This document shows, in pieces, positions 56,309 through 64,000 of a stretch of 64,000 nt of DNA. This stretch comes from Campylobacter concisus. GTDB lineage: Bacteria > Campylobacterota > Campylobacteria > Campylobacterales > Campylobacteraceae. The first letter of the stretch is position 1; the number at the start of each line of letters is the position of its first letter. Below the pieces are notes generated by a model. It had not been told where the DNA came from and searched no databases. It saw nothing but the letters and a program-made list of their open reading frames with translations. The stretch lies in the NCBI RefSeq assembly GCF_003048535.1, contig NZ_PIRQ01000002.1, positions 124,001 to 188,000 on the forward strand, given 5' to 3'. The position numbers were made by a program, and so were the translations under genes.

Positions 56309-57624
56309 AAATTCTCCTTAATATGCAAAAATACGTTTTCTTGGTAAAATTTCTTAACTTCGTCGTCAATTTTAACCACTTTTCTTAAATGCTGCCTAAA
56401 ATCACTTTTTTTATCATAAAAAAGTTTTAAATTTTTAGGACTTACTGCACGAGAAAGTGCGACGTAGAGTTGTCCTTTGGCAAAAATGTGGTTGATATTG
56501 CAAATGAGCGAGTTTATGCTCATTCCTTGAGATTTGTGGATGGTTAGGGCGTAAGCAAGCTTAAATGGAAACTGATAGAGCGATGCTTGTACATTTTCTT
56601 CGATCTCATCTTCGTTTAAATTTAATGAACTAAATATATAAGCGGCTTTTTCTATCTCGCAAATTTCGCCACTATCTTTTTTCACGATCACGCTTGAGAT
56701 GATGCCATTTTCTTTTAAAATTTGCATGATCTTGCCTTGCTCGCCGTTATAGTACTCGCCCCATTTATTTGACGTAAAGATGATTTTTGCACCTATCTTC
56801 ATCTCCAAATCTCTTGAGATATTTAGCGTATTTGCCCATTTTTCAAACTCTTTTTTATCTAAATTTTCATCCAAAATGCTCACATCTGAGTTTGAAATTT
56901 CAAGTGGCTCGTCAAGTTCCAAAAGCCTTTTTTGATTTAGCATTTCAGCCTCGGCATTTCTGCCAAAAAGCACACTCGTATCATCATCTGGCTCTATCTT
57001 GGTCACTCTCAAACTCTCTATATAGCTCATTATTTCATCATCTAGCTCGCCAACTCTAAGACGAGAGAGAATCTCATAAAATTTAAGATCGCTTGTACGT
57101 TTTGAGACGAGCAGCTCGACATTTGTAAATTTCATCTCCTCCCACGCACTGGAGTTAAAAGCGTATAAAAAATTAAAAAGCCTATTTTCGTTTTGCACCT
57201 TTTGCACTGGCGGAAGCTGATAAAAATCGCCCACTATAAGCACCCTACCTTTAAATTTGGAAGTAAGTAGTCGGTATCTTATCATCTCCATTAGATTTGA
57301 GCTCACCATTGAAATTTCATCAATTACAAGCAGATCACATGCATCAAGCATATTTCTTAGCTTGCTTAGTTTGTCTTTTTGATGATAGTCAAAGCGTCTT
57401 AGCTCCTCATAATCCTTGCAGTAGCCAAATTTAAAAAAGCTATGCAAGCTAACTCCTCCAAGGCTAACGGCACTTATGCCAGTTGAGCCAAGGATTATGA
57501 CGTTTTTAAAATTTTCTTTGTAGTATCTGATGACAGAGGCAGTTAGATAGCTCTTGCCAACACCGCCACCGCCTGTTAAAAAGACGTTTGAGCGAGATAA
57601 AATTTCTAAAATTTGATCTTTCAT
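56305..57624 (-). CDS. PIF1-like SF1B DNA helicase
   Basis: 439-residue helicase. Walker A GGGGVGKSYLT is at about 17-27, motif Ia GSTGISAV, Walker B LLVIDEISMVSS (about 95), motif III GDFYQLPPV, and near the C-terminus a UvrD-C-type ALTIHKSQGMS with VALSRAV. This is the PIF1/RecD2 plan of 5'-3' helicases. Its ATG directly abuts the stop of the peptidoglycan-hydrolase gene (TAGATG) and its end overlaps the FliL-like gene. Confidence 0.88.
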   Translation of the reverse strand: MKDQILEILSRSNVFLTGGGGVGKSYLTASVIRYYKENFKNVIILGSTGISAVSLGGVSLHSFFKFGYCKDYEELRRFDYHQKDKLSKLRNMLDACDLLVIDEISMVSSNLMEMIRYRLLTSKFKGRVLIVGDFYQLPPVQKVQNENRLFNFLYAFNSSAWEEMKFTNVELLVSKRTSDLKFYEILSRLRVGELDDEIMSYIESLRVTKIEPDDDTSVLFGRNAEAEMLNQKRLLELDEPLEISNSDVSILDENLDKKEFEKWANTLNISRDLEMKIGAKIIFTSNKWGEYYNGEQGKIMQILKENGIISSVIVKKDSGEICEIEKAAYIFSSLNLNEDEIEENVQASLYQFPFKLAYALTIHKSQGMSINSLICNINHIFAKGQLYVALSRAVSPKNLKLFYDKKSDFRQHLRKVVKIDDEVKKFYQENVFLHIKENL

Positions 57625-59634
57625 CTACTCAAACATCTCTGGGCGATACTCAAAATGCATCGTATCAAAGTGCTTCCAGCGTCCACCCCAGATAAATTTA
57701 TGTTTTTCAAAAACACGCACTATCTTTTCAGGGATGAGGTTTTGATAGCCATTGCTCCACTGCCAGTAGTGGCTCTTTTTTACATTTATATCGATCGCGA
57801 TGCCGTAGCTGTGCGCACTCAAGCGGTTTGTACCAGCAATAACTCGCCACTTAAATGTCCCACCTGGATCTTTTAAATACTCAAGCAAACTCATATCATG
57901 TTTTACCATCTCATTTAGCTCATTGCTTACGTCTTGCAAGGCGGCTGCGGCTCCATTTTTAGAATTAAATTTCAAAGGCAAATTTAAAAAGTCCTTTAGC
58001 CAGATGACATTTACTAAATTTGCTTTTACCTCGCTCTCGCTTGAGCCATAAATTTTACCTAAAAACTCATAATTTCTACATCTGCCAGCATCACTTAGTA
58101 CAGTGCTAAGCGGTGAAAATGCAGCGTAATCAAGCACATTCATATCCTCTATATCGGCCCCGGTGCTACACTCATCATCTTTTTGTTTAAAGTCATCATA
58201 GACAAATATTGTTCCATCACCGAATTTGACCAAATTATCCTCAACCTTAACACCATAAGCCCTTTGTAAAGCTGAAATTTTTCTAGCTTTATCGCTTATT
58301 ACATTTTCTGGCTTTATCACATTTATAGAATCAACCTTTGAAATTAGCAAATTTGAGTTTTGTATGTCGCTTCTGTTTTGTCCGATGTTTAACGTAGTTA
58401 CTGCCGTAGCACCGATTAACGCTCTGCCGTTATTTTCGGTTTTTAACCCCCAAGCATCATGCACCACATATATATCATCGCCCTTGTATCCAGCATAAAG
58501 CATGATATGTCCTGGCAGATGCACAAGCGTAAGATATGGCACACCTTTTTCTTTTATCTCTTTTGTCTTAGCGGCGTTACTAAGTCCTTTTAGATCAAAT
58601 TTTTGTCCCATATTTGCTTGAGCTCTTGAGTTTCTGGGCAACCACACGCCAAAACTTGCCAGTAAATCTTTGGTAAAAAGCGAGCAATCCCTTAGCTTAT
58701 CGACCCCACCCCAACCATAAGGCTGAGTAAGAAGAGAGCTAATAAGTGTTTTTAGATTTGAGTCATTAAATTTAAGAGGAAAAAGAGCGCCAACAGGCTT
58801 TGGCAACACAAATTCTCTCAAGAGATTTCTTACATAAATTTTACCGTAGTAGTTTTTACTATCCTGTGCAAAAACAGGCAGTATCGCTCCAACTCTTGAA
58901 TAAAACAAGAAATTTCCGGCCTTATCATAAACTGGCATCTTGTCCGTTTTTATAGTCACAAAACTTGACTTTTGATAGGCATTTGCCTCATCGTCGCTTA
59001 TAAATTTAATATCCTCGACCTTTACCCAGCCCCAAACCGCATCATCGCTAACAAATGCCCATGCTCTGTCTTTAGAAAGATGCGAGACAAAAAGTGGATG
59101 AGCGATGCTTAGGGTTGATTCTTGTAGATAATCAAACGGATAGCCCTCGCCTGGAGTTTGCGGATTTAAAAATATCGGCTCATCGGTTGGAAAATTTCTT
59201 AAAGCTGTGTTTGCCGAAGTTAAAGCATAAGCAGAGATACTTGAAAGAGCTGAAAAATTTGCATTGTCCTTTTGTGCGTCAAACCAGCTTTGAGGTATCT
59301 GTCTAAAATTTGAGCCAAAATACTTTCTCTTTTCGCTTGGCTTATATATATTAAATGCCCAAAAGACATCGTTTGGATTAAATTTTACGCCCCTTAATGT
59401 AAAAACCTTAAACCTTCTTTTTAAAATTTCTTCTTGGTCAAAGCTTGCACTTTGTATATTTTGCGGTAGCGACGAGGCATCTTGCTTCATTTCGAAATCA
59501 AGCAAACTAATGCGTTCATTTGGCTTATATACATTTTCATCTGGTAAAGAATTTTGCACACTTGGCTTTGGCTGGGTCTGTGAACATCCCAAAAACAAAG
59601 CAACACTAAATGCTAAAAATATACCCTTTTTCAA
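57625..59634 (-). CDS. Lipoprotein with SH3, NlpC/P60 and M15 peptidase domains
   Basis: 669-residue envelope protein with two separate hydrolase domains. The lipobox FLGC has Cys17. SH3-type wall-binding domains lie at about 145-275. NlpC/P60 (about 290-420) has Cys317 (LRDCSLF), His376 (LPGHIML) and His392 (VVHDAWG). A C-terminal M15 carboxypeptidase/endopeptidase (about 530-669) has zinc ligands His608 and Asp615 (SAHSYGIAIDI) and His660 (MHFEYRP). All expected catalytic residues are present, so both should cut peptidoglycan stem peptides. The start is TTG at 59634 behind AAGGAAAAGAG. Position corresponds to Cj0946. Confidence 0.85.
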   Translation of the reverse strand: MKKGIFLAFSVALFLGCSQTQPKPSVQNSLPDENVYKPNERISLLDFEMKQDASSLPQNIQSASFDQEEILKRRFKVFTLRGVKFNPNDVFWAFNIYKPSEKRKYFGSNFRQIPQSWFDAQKDNANFSALSSISAYALTSANTALRNFPTDEPIFLNPQTPGEGYPFDYLQESTLSIAHPLFVSHLSKDRAWAFVSDDAVWGWVKVEDIKFISDDEANAYQKSSFVTIKTDKMPVYDKAGNFLFYSRVGAILPVFAQDSKNYYGKIYVRNLLREFVLPKPVGALFPLKFNDSNLKTLISSLLTQPYGWGGVDKLRDCSLFTKDLLASFGVWLPRNSRAQANMGQKFDLKGLSNAAKTKEIKEKGVPYLTLVHLPGHIMLYAGYKGDDIYVVHDAWGLKTENNGRALIGATAVTTLNIGQNRSDIQNSNLLISKVDSINVIKPENVISDKARKISALQRAYGVKVEDNLVKFGDGTIFVYDDFKQKDDECSTGADIEDMNVLDYAAFSPLSTVLSDAGRCRNYEFLGKIYGSSESEVKANLVNVIWLKDFLNLPLKFNSKNGAAAALQDVSNELNEMVKHDMSLLEYLKDPGGTFKWRVIAGTNRLSAHSYGIAIDINVKKSHYWQWSNGYQNLIPEKIVRVFEKHKFIWGGRWKHFDTMHFEYRPEMFE

Positions 59635-60125
59635 CTCTTTTCCTTATCCTTAAAAATAGCTTCTACAATCAAAACAAAAATGTAAAACATCTTTTCATCG
59701 TTATTTTTACAAATTTGTTTCATAGTCTCATTCTCGCTTTTTACTTTTATGTCATTTGACCTTAAAATTTCTACAATATCAGAGTCAAATTTCTTTGAAA
59801 GATCGCCCACTTTTACATCATTTAGAGCGTTTAAAAACCTGGTTGTATTGCAATCCATCTGCACTGGCTTGTGATTTAATATATTTTTAAACTCAAGGCT
59901 TAGTTTCTTTAGCTTTTTCTTCTTAACATAACTATGAACGATCGTCAAAACAACCAAACTAAAGCCAAAGAAAATGTGTAAATTCAGCGAATTTTCGCTC
60001 ATCTCCCCATTTAAGAAAAGAATGCCACTCATAAAAAGACCGATCACACAGATAAAAAGCAGCAACAAGATGATATATTTAAAAATCACCTCAAGTATAA
60101 TGTTGTCTTTTAGCCTATCAAACAT
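59631..60125 (-). CDS. Small membrane protein of unknown function
   Basis: 164-residue protein with two membrane helices (about 11-37 and 47-66), a Lys-rich cytosolic stretch KKKKLKKL and a C-terminal soluble part. It resembles no family I can name. The ATG at 60125 overlaps the stop of the DUF523 gene by 8 bases, and its stop overlaps the TTG start of the lipoprotein (TTGA), so it is embedded in one operon. Confidence 0.68.
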   Translation of the reverse strand: MFDRLKDNIILEVIFKYIILLLLFICVIGLFMSGILFLNGEMSENSLNLHIFFGFSLVVLTIVHSYVKKKKLKKLSLEFKNILNHKPVQMDCNTTRFLNALNDVKVGDLSKKFDSDIVEILRSNDIKVKSENETMKQICKNNDEKMFYIFVLIVEAIFKDKEKS

Positions 60126-60564
60126 CAAGCCCTACTATCTCATCTTCGCTGTAAACTAAAATTTCATTTTCTTTTAACAGTTTTGCTGTGATGCCATCGC
60201 CTAAAATAAGCCTCTTACTAAAACTTCCGTCATAAATTTGCCCACTTCCACAACTTGGACTTTTTGATTTTAAAATAGCCTTTTTGCAACCATTTAGTTT
60301 GGCTATCTTTAGGCAAATTTCTGCTCCATTTTTGAAATTTTCACTCACATCTTTGCCTGAAAATTTACAAATAACCGCACCATTTTTTATCTCAGCCGGT
60401 TCCCTTGGCGTGCTAAGTCCACCGTAAACTTCAGGACAAACAAAAAGCAGATGAAATCTCTTTGAAATTTCATCTAAAATGGCTCTATCCAAGAGATTAT
60501 TTTCGCCGTTAAATTTACAATTTATGCCGACCAGGCAAGCACTTATTAGGATTTTTTCTCTCAA
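60118..60564 (-). CDS. DUF523-family protein
   Basis: 148-residue protein with the DUF523 hallmarks: SACLVGINCKFNG at residues 8-20, CPEVYGGLSTPREP, and ILKSKSPSCGSGQIYDG, with conserved Cys in each. The Cys pattern suggests metal or iron-sulfur binding. In some bacteria the domain is linked to tRNA or sulfur chemistry, but no activity is established. The start is TTG at 60564, overlapping the aminotransferase stop. Confidence 0.85.
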   Translation of the reverse strand: MREKILISACLVGINCKFNGENNLLDRAILDEISKRFHLLFVCPEVYGGLSTPREPAEIKNGAVICKFSGKDVSENFKNGAEICLKIAKLNGCKKAILKSKSPSCGSGQIYDGSFSKRLILGDGITAKLLKENEILVYSEDEIVGLDV

Positions 60565-61427
60565 AGCCCGGCTTCTTTTAAAAGTTCACCAGCATAAATT
60601 TCACGAAGTTTGCTTGAAATTTCTCCCACTTTTGCACCATTTATCGCTTTGCCGTCAGCATAGACGACTGGCAAAAGTATAAGCGTAGCAGCCGAGATAA
60701 AGACTTCATCAGCACTATAAACTTCATCCATGCTAAATTTTCGCTCCTCTATCTTAAGGCCAATATCTTTAGCAATCTTTAAAAGTCTCATGCGGCGAAT
60801 TCCTGGCAAAATTTCATTTGAAAGTGGTTTGGTTATGAGTGTTTTATCCTTGATAATAAAAGCACTTGAGCTACAGCCCTCTGTAACAAAGCCATTTTCC
60901 ACCATAAAGCCCTCATCTGCACCTTTTTTGTGAGCTTCATTTTTAGCGTAGCACTGAGCCAGAAGTGAGATAGACTTGATGTCACGCCTTTTCCACCTGA
61001 TATCCTCGACACTCACGACTTTTATGCCAGTTTTTGCAGCAGGATTGTTTAAAATTTCACTCTCATAGCAAAAGATAAAGACACTTGGTGTTAAATTTTC
61101 TATGAAATAGAAATTTCTAAACGCCACGCCTCTTGTTACTTGCATGTAAATTCCGCCCTCTTTTAAGGCGTTTTTAGCGATTATCTCGTTTAAAATCGCT
61201 TCAAATTTTTCCTTTTCGTAGGGTAAGCTTATATCTATCTCGTTTAAGCTTCTTTCAAATCTTGACCAAAATCCATCTTTATCAACCATTTTTGAATTTA
61301 TCACAGGCACAACCTCATAAATTCCATCACCAAATATAAATCCTCTATCAAAAGCACTAACTTTTGCCTCGTCTTTTTGCAAAAATTCTCCATTTAAAAA
61401 GACGGTTTGTAAAGCTTGATCTGCCAT
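60561..61427 (-). CDS. dat: D-amino-acid aminotransferase (class IV)
   Basis: 288-residue PLP fold-type IV enzyme. The opening block VSAFDRGFIFGDGIYEVV is typical; the PLP Lys is in RRDIKSISLLA (about 145), then EGCSSSAFI and ILPGIRRMRLLKIA. The Dat-type sequence around the PLP Lys favours D-alanine/D-glutamate exchange over branched-chain substrates, which would supply peptidoglycan D-amino acids. Branched-chain or 4-amino-4-deoxychorismate lyase activity is the alternative. It starts an operon with the DUF523 gene. Confidence 0.85.
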   Translation of the reverse strand: MADQALQTVFLNGEFLQKDEAKVSAFDRGFIFGDGIYEVVPVINSKMVDKDGFWSRFERSLNEIDISLPYEKEKFEAILNEIIAKNALKEGGIYMQVTRGVAFRNFYFIENLTPSVFIFCYESEILNNPAAKTGIKVVSVEDIRWKRRDIKSISLLAQCYAKNEAHKKGADEGFMVENGFVTEGCSSSAFIIKDKTLITKPLSNEILPGIRRMRLLKIAKDIGLKIEERKFSMDEVYSADEVFISAATLILLPVVYADGKAINGAKVGEISSKLREIYAGELLKEAGL

Positions 61428-61490
61428 TTTTAGCTCCTTAAATTTTGGGCAAATTGTATCTAATTTTGTTTGAATTTATAGATTCTTAGA

Positions 61491-61496
61491 TATAAT
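61491..61496 (+). promoter_or_regulatory. -10 box upstream of membrane-protein gene
   Basis: TATAAT 36 bases before the ATG at 61532. It is divergent from the aminotransferase gene. Confidence 0.5.
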
Positions 61497-61531
61497 GAGC
61501 CAAAATTTCAAAGGTAAAAAGTCTATAAAAA

Positions 61532-62035
61532 ATGCAAGAAACTTTAAAAGATAGAATCATAAAAAACGTTTTTTTTGTTTCAAAACAGCCAGTCTTATTT
61601 AGGGATCTACTTGAAGCAAATACCCTTTTTAACGAAGGTATGCTAATAGATGGAGCAAAGCTAAATTTTAGATTTAACCATATTAAGCTCTATCAGATTT
61701 ACGCACTTATCTGTTTTGTCATTTTATTTCCATTGTTAATCATCACGCATCATTTTTTAGCAAAAACTGATGCACACATATCGATAATAGCGACTGCTGT
61801 CGTTACTTCGGCCGTTTTCATTGGCTTTGATATGTTTAAAGTTTGGGCAAGAAGAGAGATAAGTCACGATCTTATCAAGAAAGCTTGGAGTGTGCATTTT
61901 CCTTATTTTAGCTATGAAAAATACTCAAGCAAGGTCGAAGAAATTTATAATACTGCTATAAAAAATGACATATCAAAAAAAGATTTAGAACAATATATAT
62001 ATGAAAAGCTAATCTCTCAAAAAGAAAGTAATTAG
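61532..62035 (+). CDS. Unrecognised membrane protein
   Basis: 167-residue protein with two membrane helices (about 54-73 and 82-102), a basic N-terminus and a charged C-terminal helix. No family recognised. An in-frame stop 2 codons upstream fixes the start region, but the best ribosome-binding-like sequence (AAAGG) is about 19 bases away, so initiation looks weak. It is monocistronic and divergent from dat. Confidence 0.65.
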   Translation: MQETLKDRIIKNVFFVSKQPVLFRDLLEANTLFNEGMLIDGAKLNFRFNHIKLYQIYALICFVILFPLLIITHHFLAKTDAHISIIATAVVTSAVFIGFDMFKVWARREISHDLIKKAWSVHFPYFSYEKYSSKVEEIYNTAIKNDISKKDLEQYIYEKLISQKESN

Positions 62036-62167
62036 CAAGTTAAAATAGGCTTTTTTATTGAGCTAATTTTATTTTTGTGCAGTTATATACAAAATGGCTA
62101 TATTATTTGCCAATATAATTGAATCGCAAAAATTTAGATGAGAATAAATAAAGCTTTAAATGTTTCG

Positions 62168-62461
62168 TTATTTCCATTGGCGCTCTTGCATATTGTTTAA
62201 AATTTGATTTTTATAACGTAAATTTTCAAGCTTTATATTAAGAGCTCTATTTTCCTCTAAAAGCATATCTCGCTTACCGCTAATTTCCGCTATATCTCTA
62301 CTTATATAATAAATTTGATTTGCTATGTAAATTTTTGGCAAAAATATAGCTAGAGCTATAAAAACAGCTAAATAGACCATCACTAATGTCTTAAAGCTTA
62401 AATTTACCTCACGTTTTTGCTCCTCGTCGTGAAGCGTTAGTAGCTCTTCTTTTTCTTGCAT
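62168..62461 (-). CDS. FtsL-like cell-division protein
   Basis: 97-residue bitopic protein with a short acidic cytosolic part, one membrane helix (about 28-47) and a C-terminal periplasmic leucine-zipper coiled coil (about 50-90, ISGKRDMLLEENRALNIKLE). That plan and its place 2 bases after rsmH, where ftsL sits in the division cluster, support FtsL. Sequence identity in FtsL is low, so this rests on structure and context. Confidence 0.75.
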   Translation of the reverse strand: MQEKEELLTLHDEEQKREVNLSFKTLVMVYLAVFIALAIFLPKIYIANQIYYISRDIAEISGKRDMLLEENRALNIKLENLRYKNQILNNMQERQWK

Positions 62462-62463
62462 TT

Positions 62464-63387
62464 TTATCCCTTTATCTTAAAAACCCGCAGTTTTGCGCTC
62501 TTGCTTCGTGAGTTTACCTTTAACTCATTTTGGCTTGCTGTTAGTGGCTTTTTGGTTAAAATTTCTCCTAGTTCGTGATTGTTTCCGCATTCACATCTAT
62601 AGACGCCAGGTAGGCAGATACAGCTATTTGCCCATTTTTTAAAGCGCTCTTTTACGATCCTATCTTCAAGCGAGTGAAACGTAATAATTGCCACAAGACA
62701 ATCTTTAAACCCACATTTTTCTATACTATCAAGTAAATTTGTTAGCTCATCTAGCTCACCATTTACCTCTATCCTGATGGCTTGAAAGGCAAGTATTGCA
62801 GGGCTAACTCCGCGCCCTTTTATCTGGGCTGTACCTATTAAATTTGCAAGCTCTTTTGCACTCGTTATCTTGCCTAAATTTCTAGCATTTATAATCTTGT
62901 TTGTAATCCCAACAGCATTTTTTAGCTCGCCATAATCTCTAAAAATTCTAACCAACTCATCAAAAGAGTATCCATTTACAACGTCATATGCGCTAAAATT
63001 TCGCTCTTTATCCATGCGCATATCAAGCGTGCTTGAGCCAAGACTAAAACCCCTATCATCTTTATCTATCTGAAGTGAGCTAACACCGATGTCAGCCAAA
63101 ATTCCTCTAACATTTAAAATTTCTTCTTGACTTAGCTTGCTAGTCAATTCAGAGAAGTTACTTTTATAAATTTTAACCCTACTACCAAATGGCTCAAGTT
63201 TTTTTAGTGAAAAATTTATAGCTTCATTATCTCTATCACAGGCAATTAAATTTAAATTTTTATTTTGAGATAAAATGGCGCTAGAATGCCCAGCATATCC
63301 AAGCGTGCAATCTATAAAATTTCCATTTAAATTTTTAAAAAAAGATAGAACTTCATCAAGTAAAACACTGATATGTGGACTTTGCAA
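62464..63387 (-). CDS. rsmH: 16S rRNA (cytosine-N4) methyltransferase RsmH
   Basis: 307-residue S-adenosylmethionine methyltransferase (MraW) modifying C1402 of 16S rRNA. It has HISVLLDEVL, the SAM-binding FIDCTLGYAGHSSAIL, ADIGVSSLQIDKDDRGFS, and the C-terminal FHSLEDRIVKERFK. The start is TTG at 63387 with GAGG 5 bases upstream. It leads the small rsmH-ftsL unit and diverges from the aldolase-like gene. Confidence 0.95.
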   Translation of the reverse strand: MQSPHISVLLDEVLSFFKNLNGNFIDCTLGYAGHSSAILSQNKNLNLIACDRDNEAINFSLKKLEPFGSRVKIYKSNFSELTSKLSQEEILNVRGILADIGVSSLQIDKDDRGFSLGSSTLDMRMDKERNFSAYDVVNGYSFDELVRIFRDYGELKNAVGITNKIINARNLGKITSAKELANLIGTAQIKGRGVSPAILAFQAIRIEVNGELDELTNLLDSIEKCGFKDCLVAIITFHSLEDRIVKERFKKWANSCICLPGVYRCECGNNHELGEILTKKPLTASQNELKVNSRSKSAKLRVFKIKG

Positions 63388-63487
63388 CGCTGCCTCTTTA
63401 TAGTAAATAGTGTGGAAAATTTATCGAAATTTTACTTAAAAAGCTATCATTACACAAAATTTTACATAAATTTTAAGATAGCTTAAA

Positions 63488-63493
63488 TATAAT
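63488..63493 (+). promoter_or_regulatory. -10 box of aldolase-like gene
   Basis: TATAAT 22 bases before the ATG at 63515, leaving a short leader that holds the AGGAGA site. Confidence 0.5.
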
Positions 63494-63514
63494 CGCTTAA
63501 ACGCAGGAGAAAAA

Positions 63515-64000
63515 ATGGAGCTAGAACACTCAATAAATGAGATAAAAACGATATCACTTTCTATGTTTAGAAAGAATTTTTTTGGCGTCTTTCACGGCTC
63601 GATTTCGGCAAGAGTCGAAAAAAATCAATTTATAATCAATAAACAAAATGCCATTTTTGATAATTTAAAAGATGATGATTTGACACTTCTTTTATCAAAA
63701 AAAGACTATCGTTGGAATGAAGCTAGTCTTGATGCTGATATACACTTAAATATTTATAAAAATATAAATGAGGCAAGATTTGTTTGCTACGCGATGCCAC
63801 CATACGCAACTGCCTACGCAATGAAACATGAAAAAATAGTACCGAAAGATTATTTTGGGTATATGAGATTTAATGAAATTTTAGTCTATGATCCAAAACA
63901 ATATGACGACTGGTATGAGCGTGCAGAAACTGAAATTTATAGATATATGGTTGAAAAAAATACAAACATTATTATCGTTAAAGGATATGGCATTTACGCA
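63515..64000 (+). CDS. Class II aldolase/adducin-like protein (cut by window end)
   Basis: The first 162 codons are visible. They show the class II aldolase fold pattern: FRKNFFGVFHGSISARV (usually GN.S.R), then HLNIYKNINEARFVCYAMP, where zinc His are expected but the usual H.H pair is not clear, and IIVKGYGIYA at the edge, like HG.G.Y. Substitution of metal-binding His suggests altered or lost aldolase activity. AGGAGA lies 4 bases before the ATG. Confidence 0.7.
   Translation, partial: MELEHSINEIKTISLSMFRKNFFGVFHGSISARVEKNQFIINKQNAIFDNLKDDDLTLLLSKKDYRWNEASLDADIHLNIYKNINEARFVCYAMPPYATAYAMKHEKIVPKDYFGYMRFNEILVYDPKQYDDWYERAETEIYRYMVEKNTNIIIVKGYGIYA

Overview
The window looks like chromosomal DNA of a Campylobacter, more probably from the C. 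concisus/curvus side of the genus than C. jejuni. It is AT-rich, codes densely on both strands, and overuses the hexamer AAATTT. It carries the epsilonproteobacterial versions of flagellar, heptose, menaquinone and haem genes. Several blocks match gene orders I recall from C. jejuni, but here they are joined in a different arrangement. The species call is an inference; no 16S rRNA gene is present.

Layout. 1-4671 (minus): flgR (cut by the left edge), flgQ, flgP and gyrA, with a sigma-54 promoter for flgPQ built into the gyrA stop codon. 4770-8623 (minus): an SseB-like gene and the ADP-heptose operon gmhB-hldD-hldE-gmhA. 8715-9790: cytochrome c553, a decayed tyrosine-recombinase gene, and initiator tRNA-Met and tRNA-Gln. 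9898-14519 (minus): ftsK, apparently starting at AUU, and flgL with sigma-28 and sigma-54 promoters in tandem. 14578-20898 (plus): yaaA, HU, tRNA-Leu, a large EF-hand protein behind a sigma-28-type promoter, an AEC transporter, a Met/Lys/Asp-repeat secreted protein and a two-component system. 21024-31519: aldehyde dehydrogenase, a PPP-type phosphatase with an unknown partner, YihY/BrkB and PgbA-like proteins, an M23 peptidase, MgtE, a Nudix hydrolase, a 26-residue membrane protein and polyphosphate kinase. 31664-41116 (minus): UbiD-type decarboxylase, an Imm10-like orphan, hemC, fxsA, proS, hemA, a polyprenyl synthase, small conserved genes and a HAD phosphatase. 41222-51171: metY, a K+/H+ antiporter, cprRS-htrA, and divergently cbpA-hspR-kefB. 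51275-60125: a LolC/E-type permease, secA, lolA, a FliL-like exported protein, a PIF1-like helicase, a two-enzyme peptidoglycan hydrolase lipoprotein and a small membrane protein. 60118-64000: a DUF523 protein, a D-amino-acid aminotransferase, a membrane protein, ftsL-like and rsmH genes, and a class II aldolase-like gene cut by the right edge.

How it works together. Most of the window is housekeeping. The recurring themes are the flagellum (FlgR, the sigma-54 activator; the FlgP/FlgQ outer-membrane accessory proteins; FlgL; and a possible co-regulated export substrate) and envelope biogenesis or stress (heptose, CprRS-HtrA, LolA, a LolC/E-type permease, SecA, peptidoglycan hydrolases). There is no CRISPR array, rRNA operon, intact insertion sequence or defence island. 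The least ordinary features are the sigma-28-linked EF-hand protein, the AUU start of ftsK, the FliL-like gene beside a helicase and a peptidoglycan hydrolase, the MxKDx-repeat protein with its two-component system, and a 26-residue membrane protein missed by normal length cut-offs.
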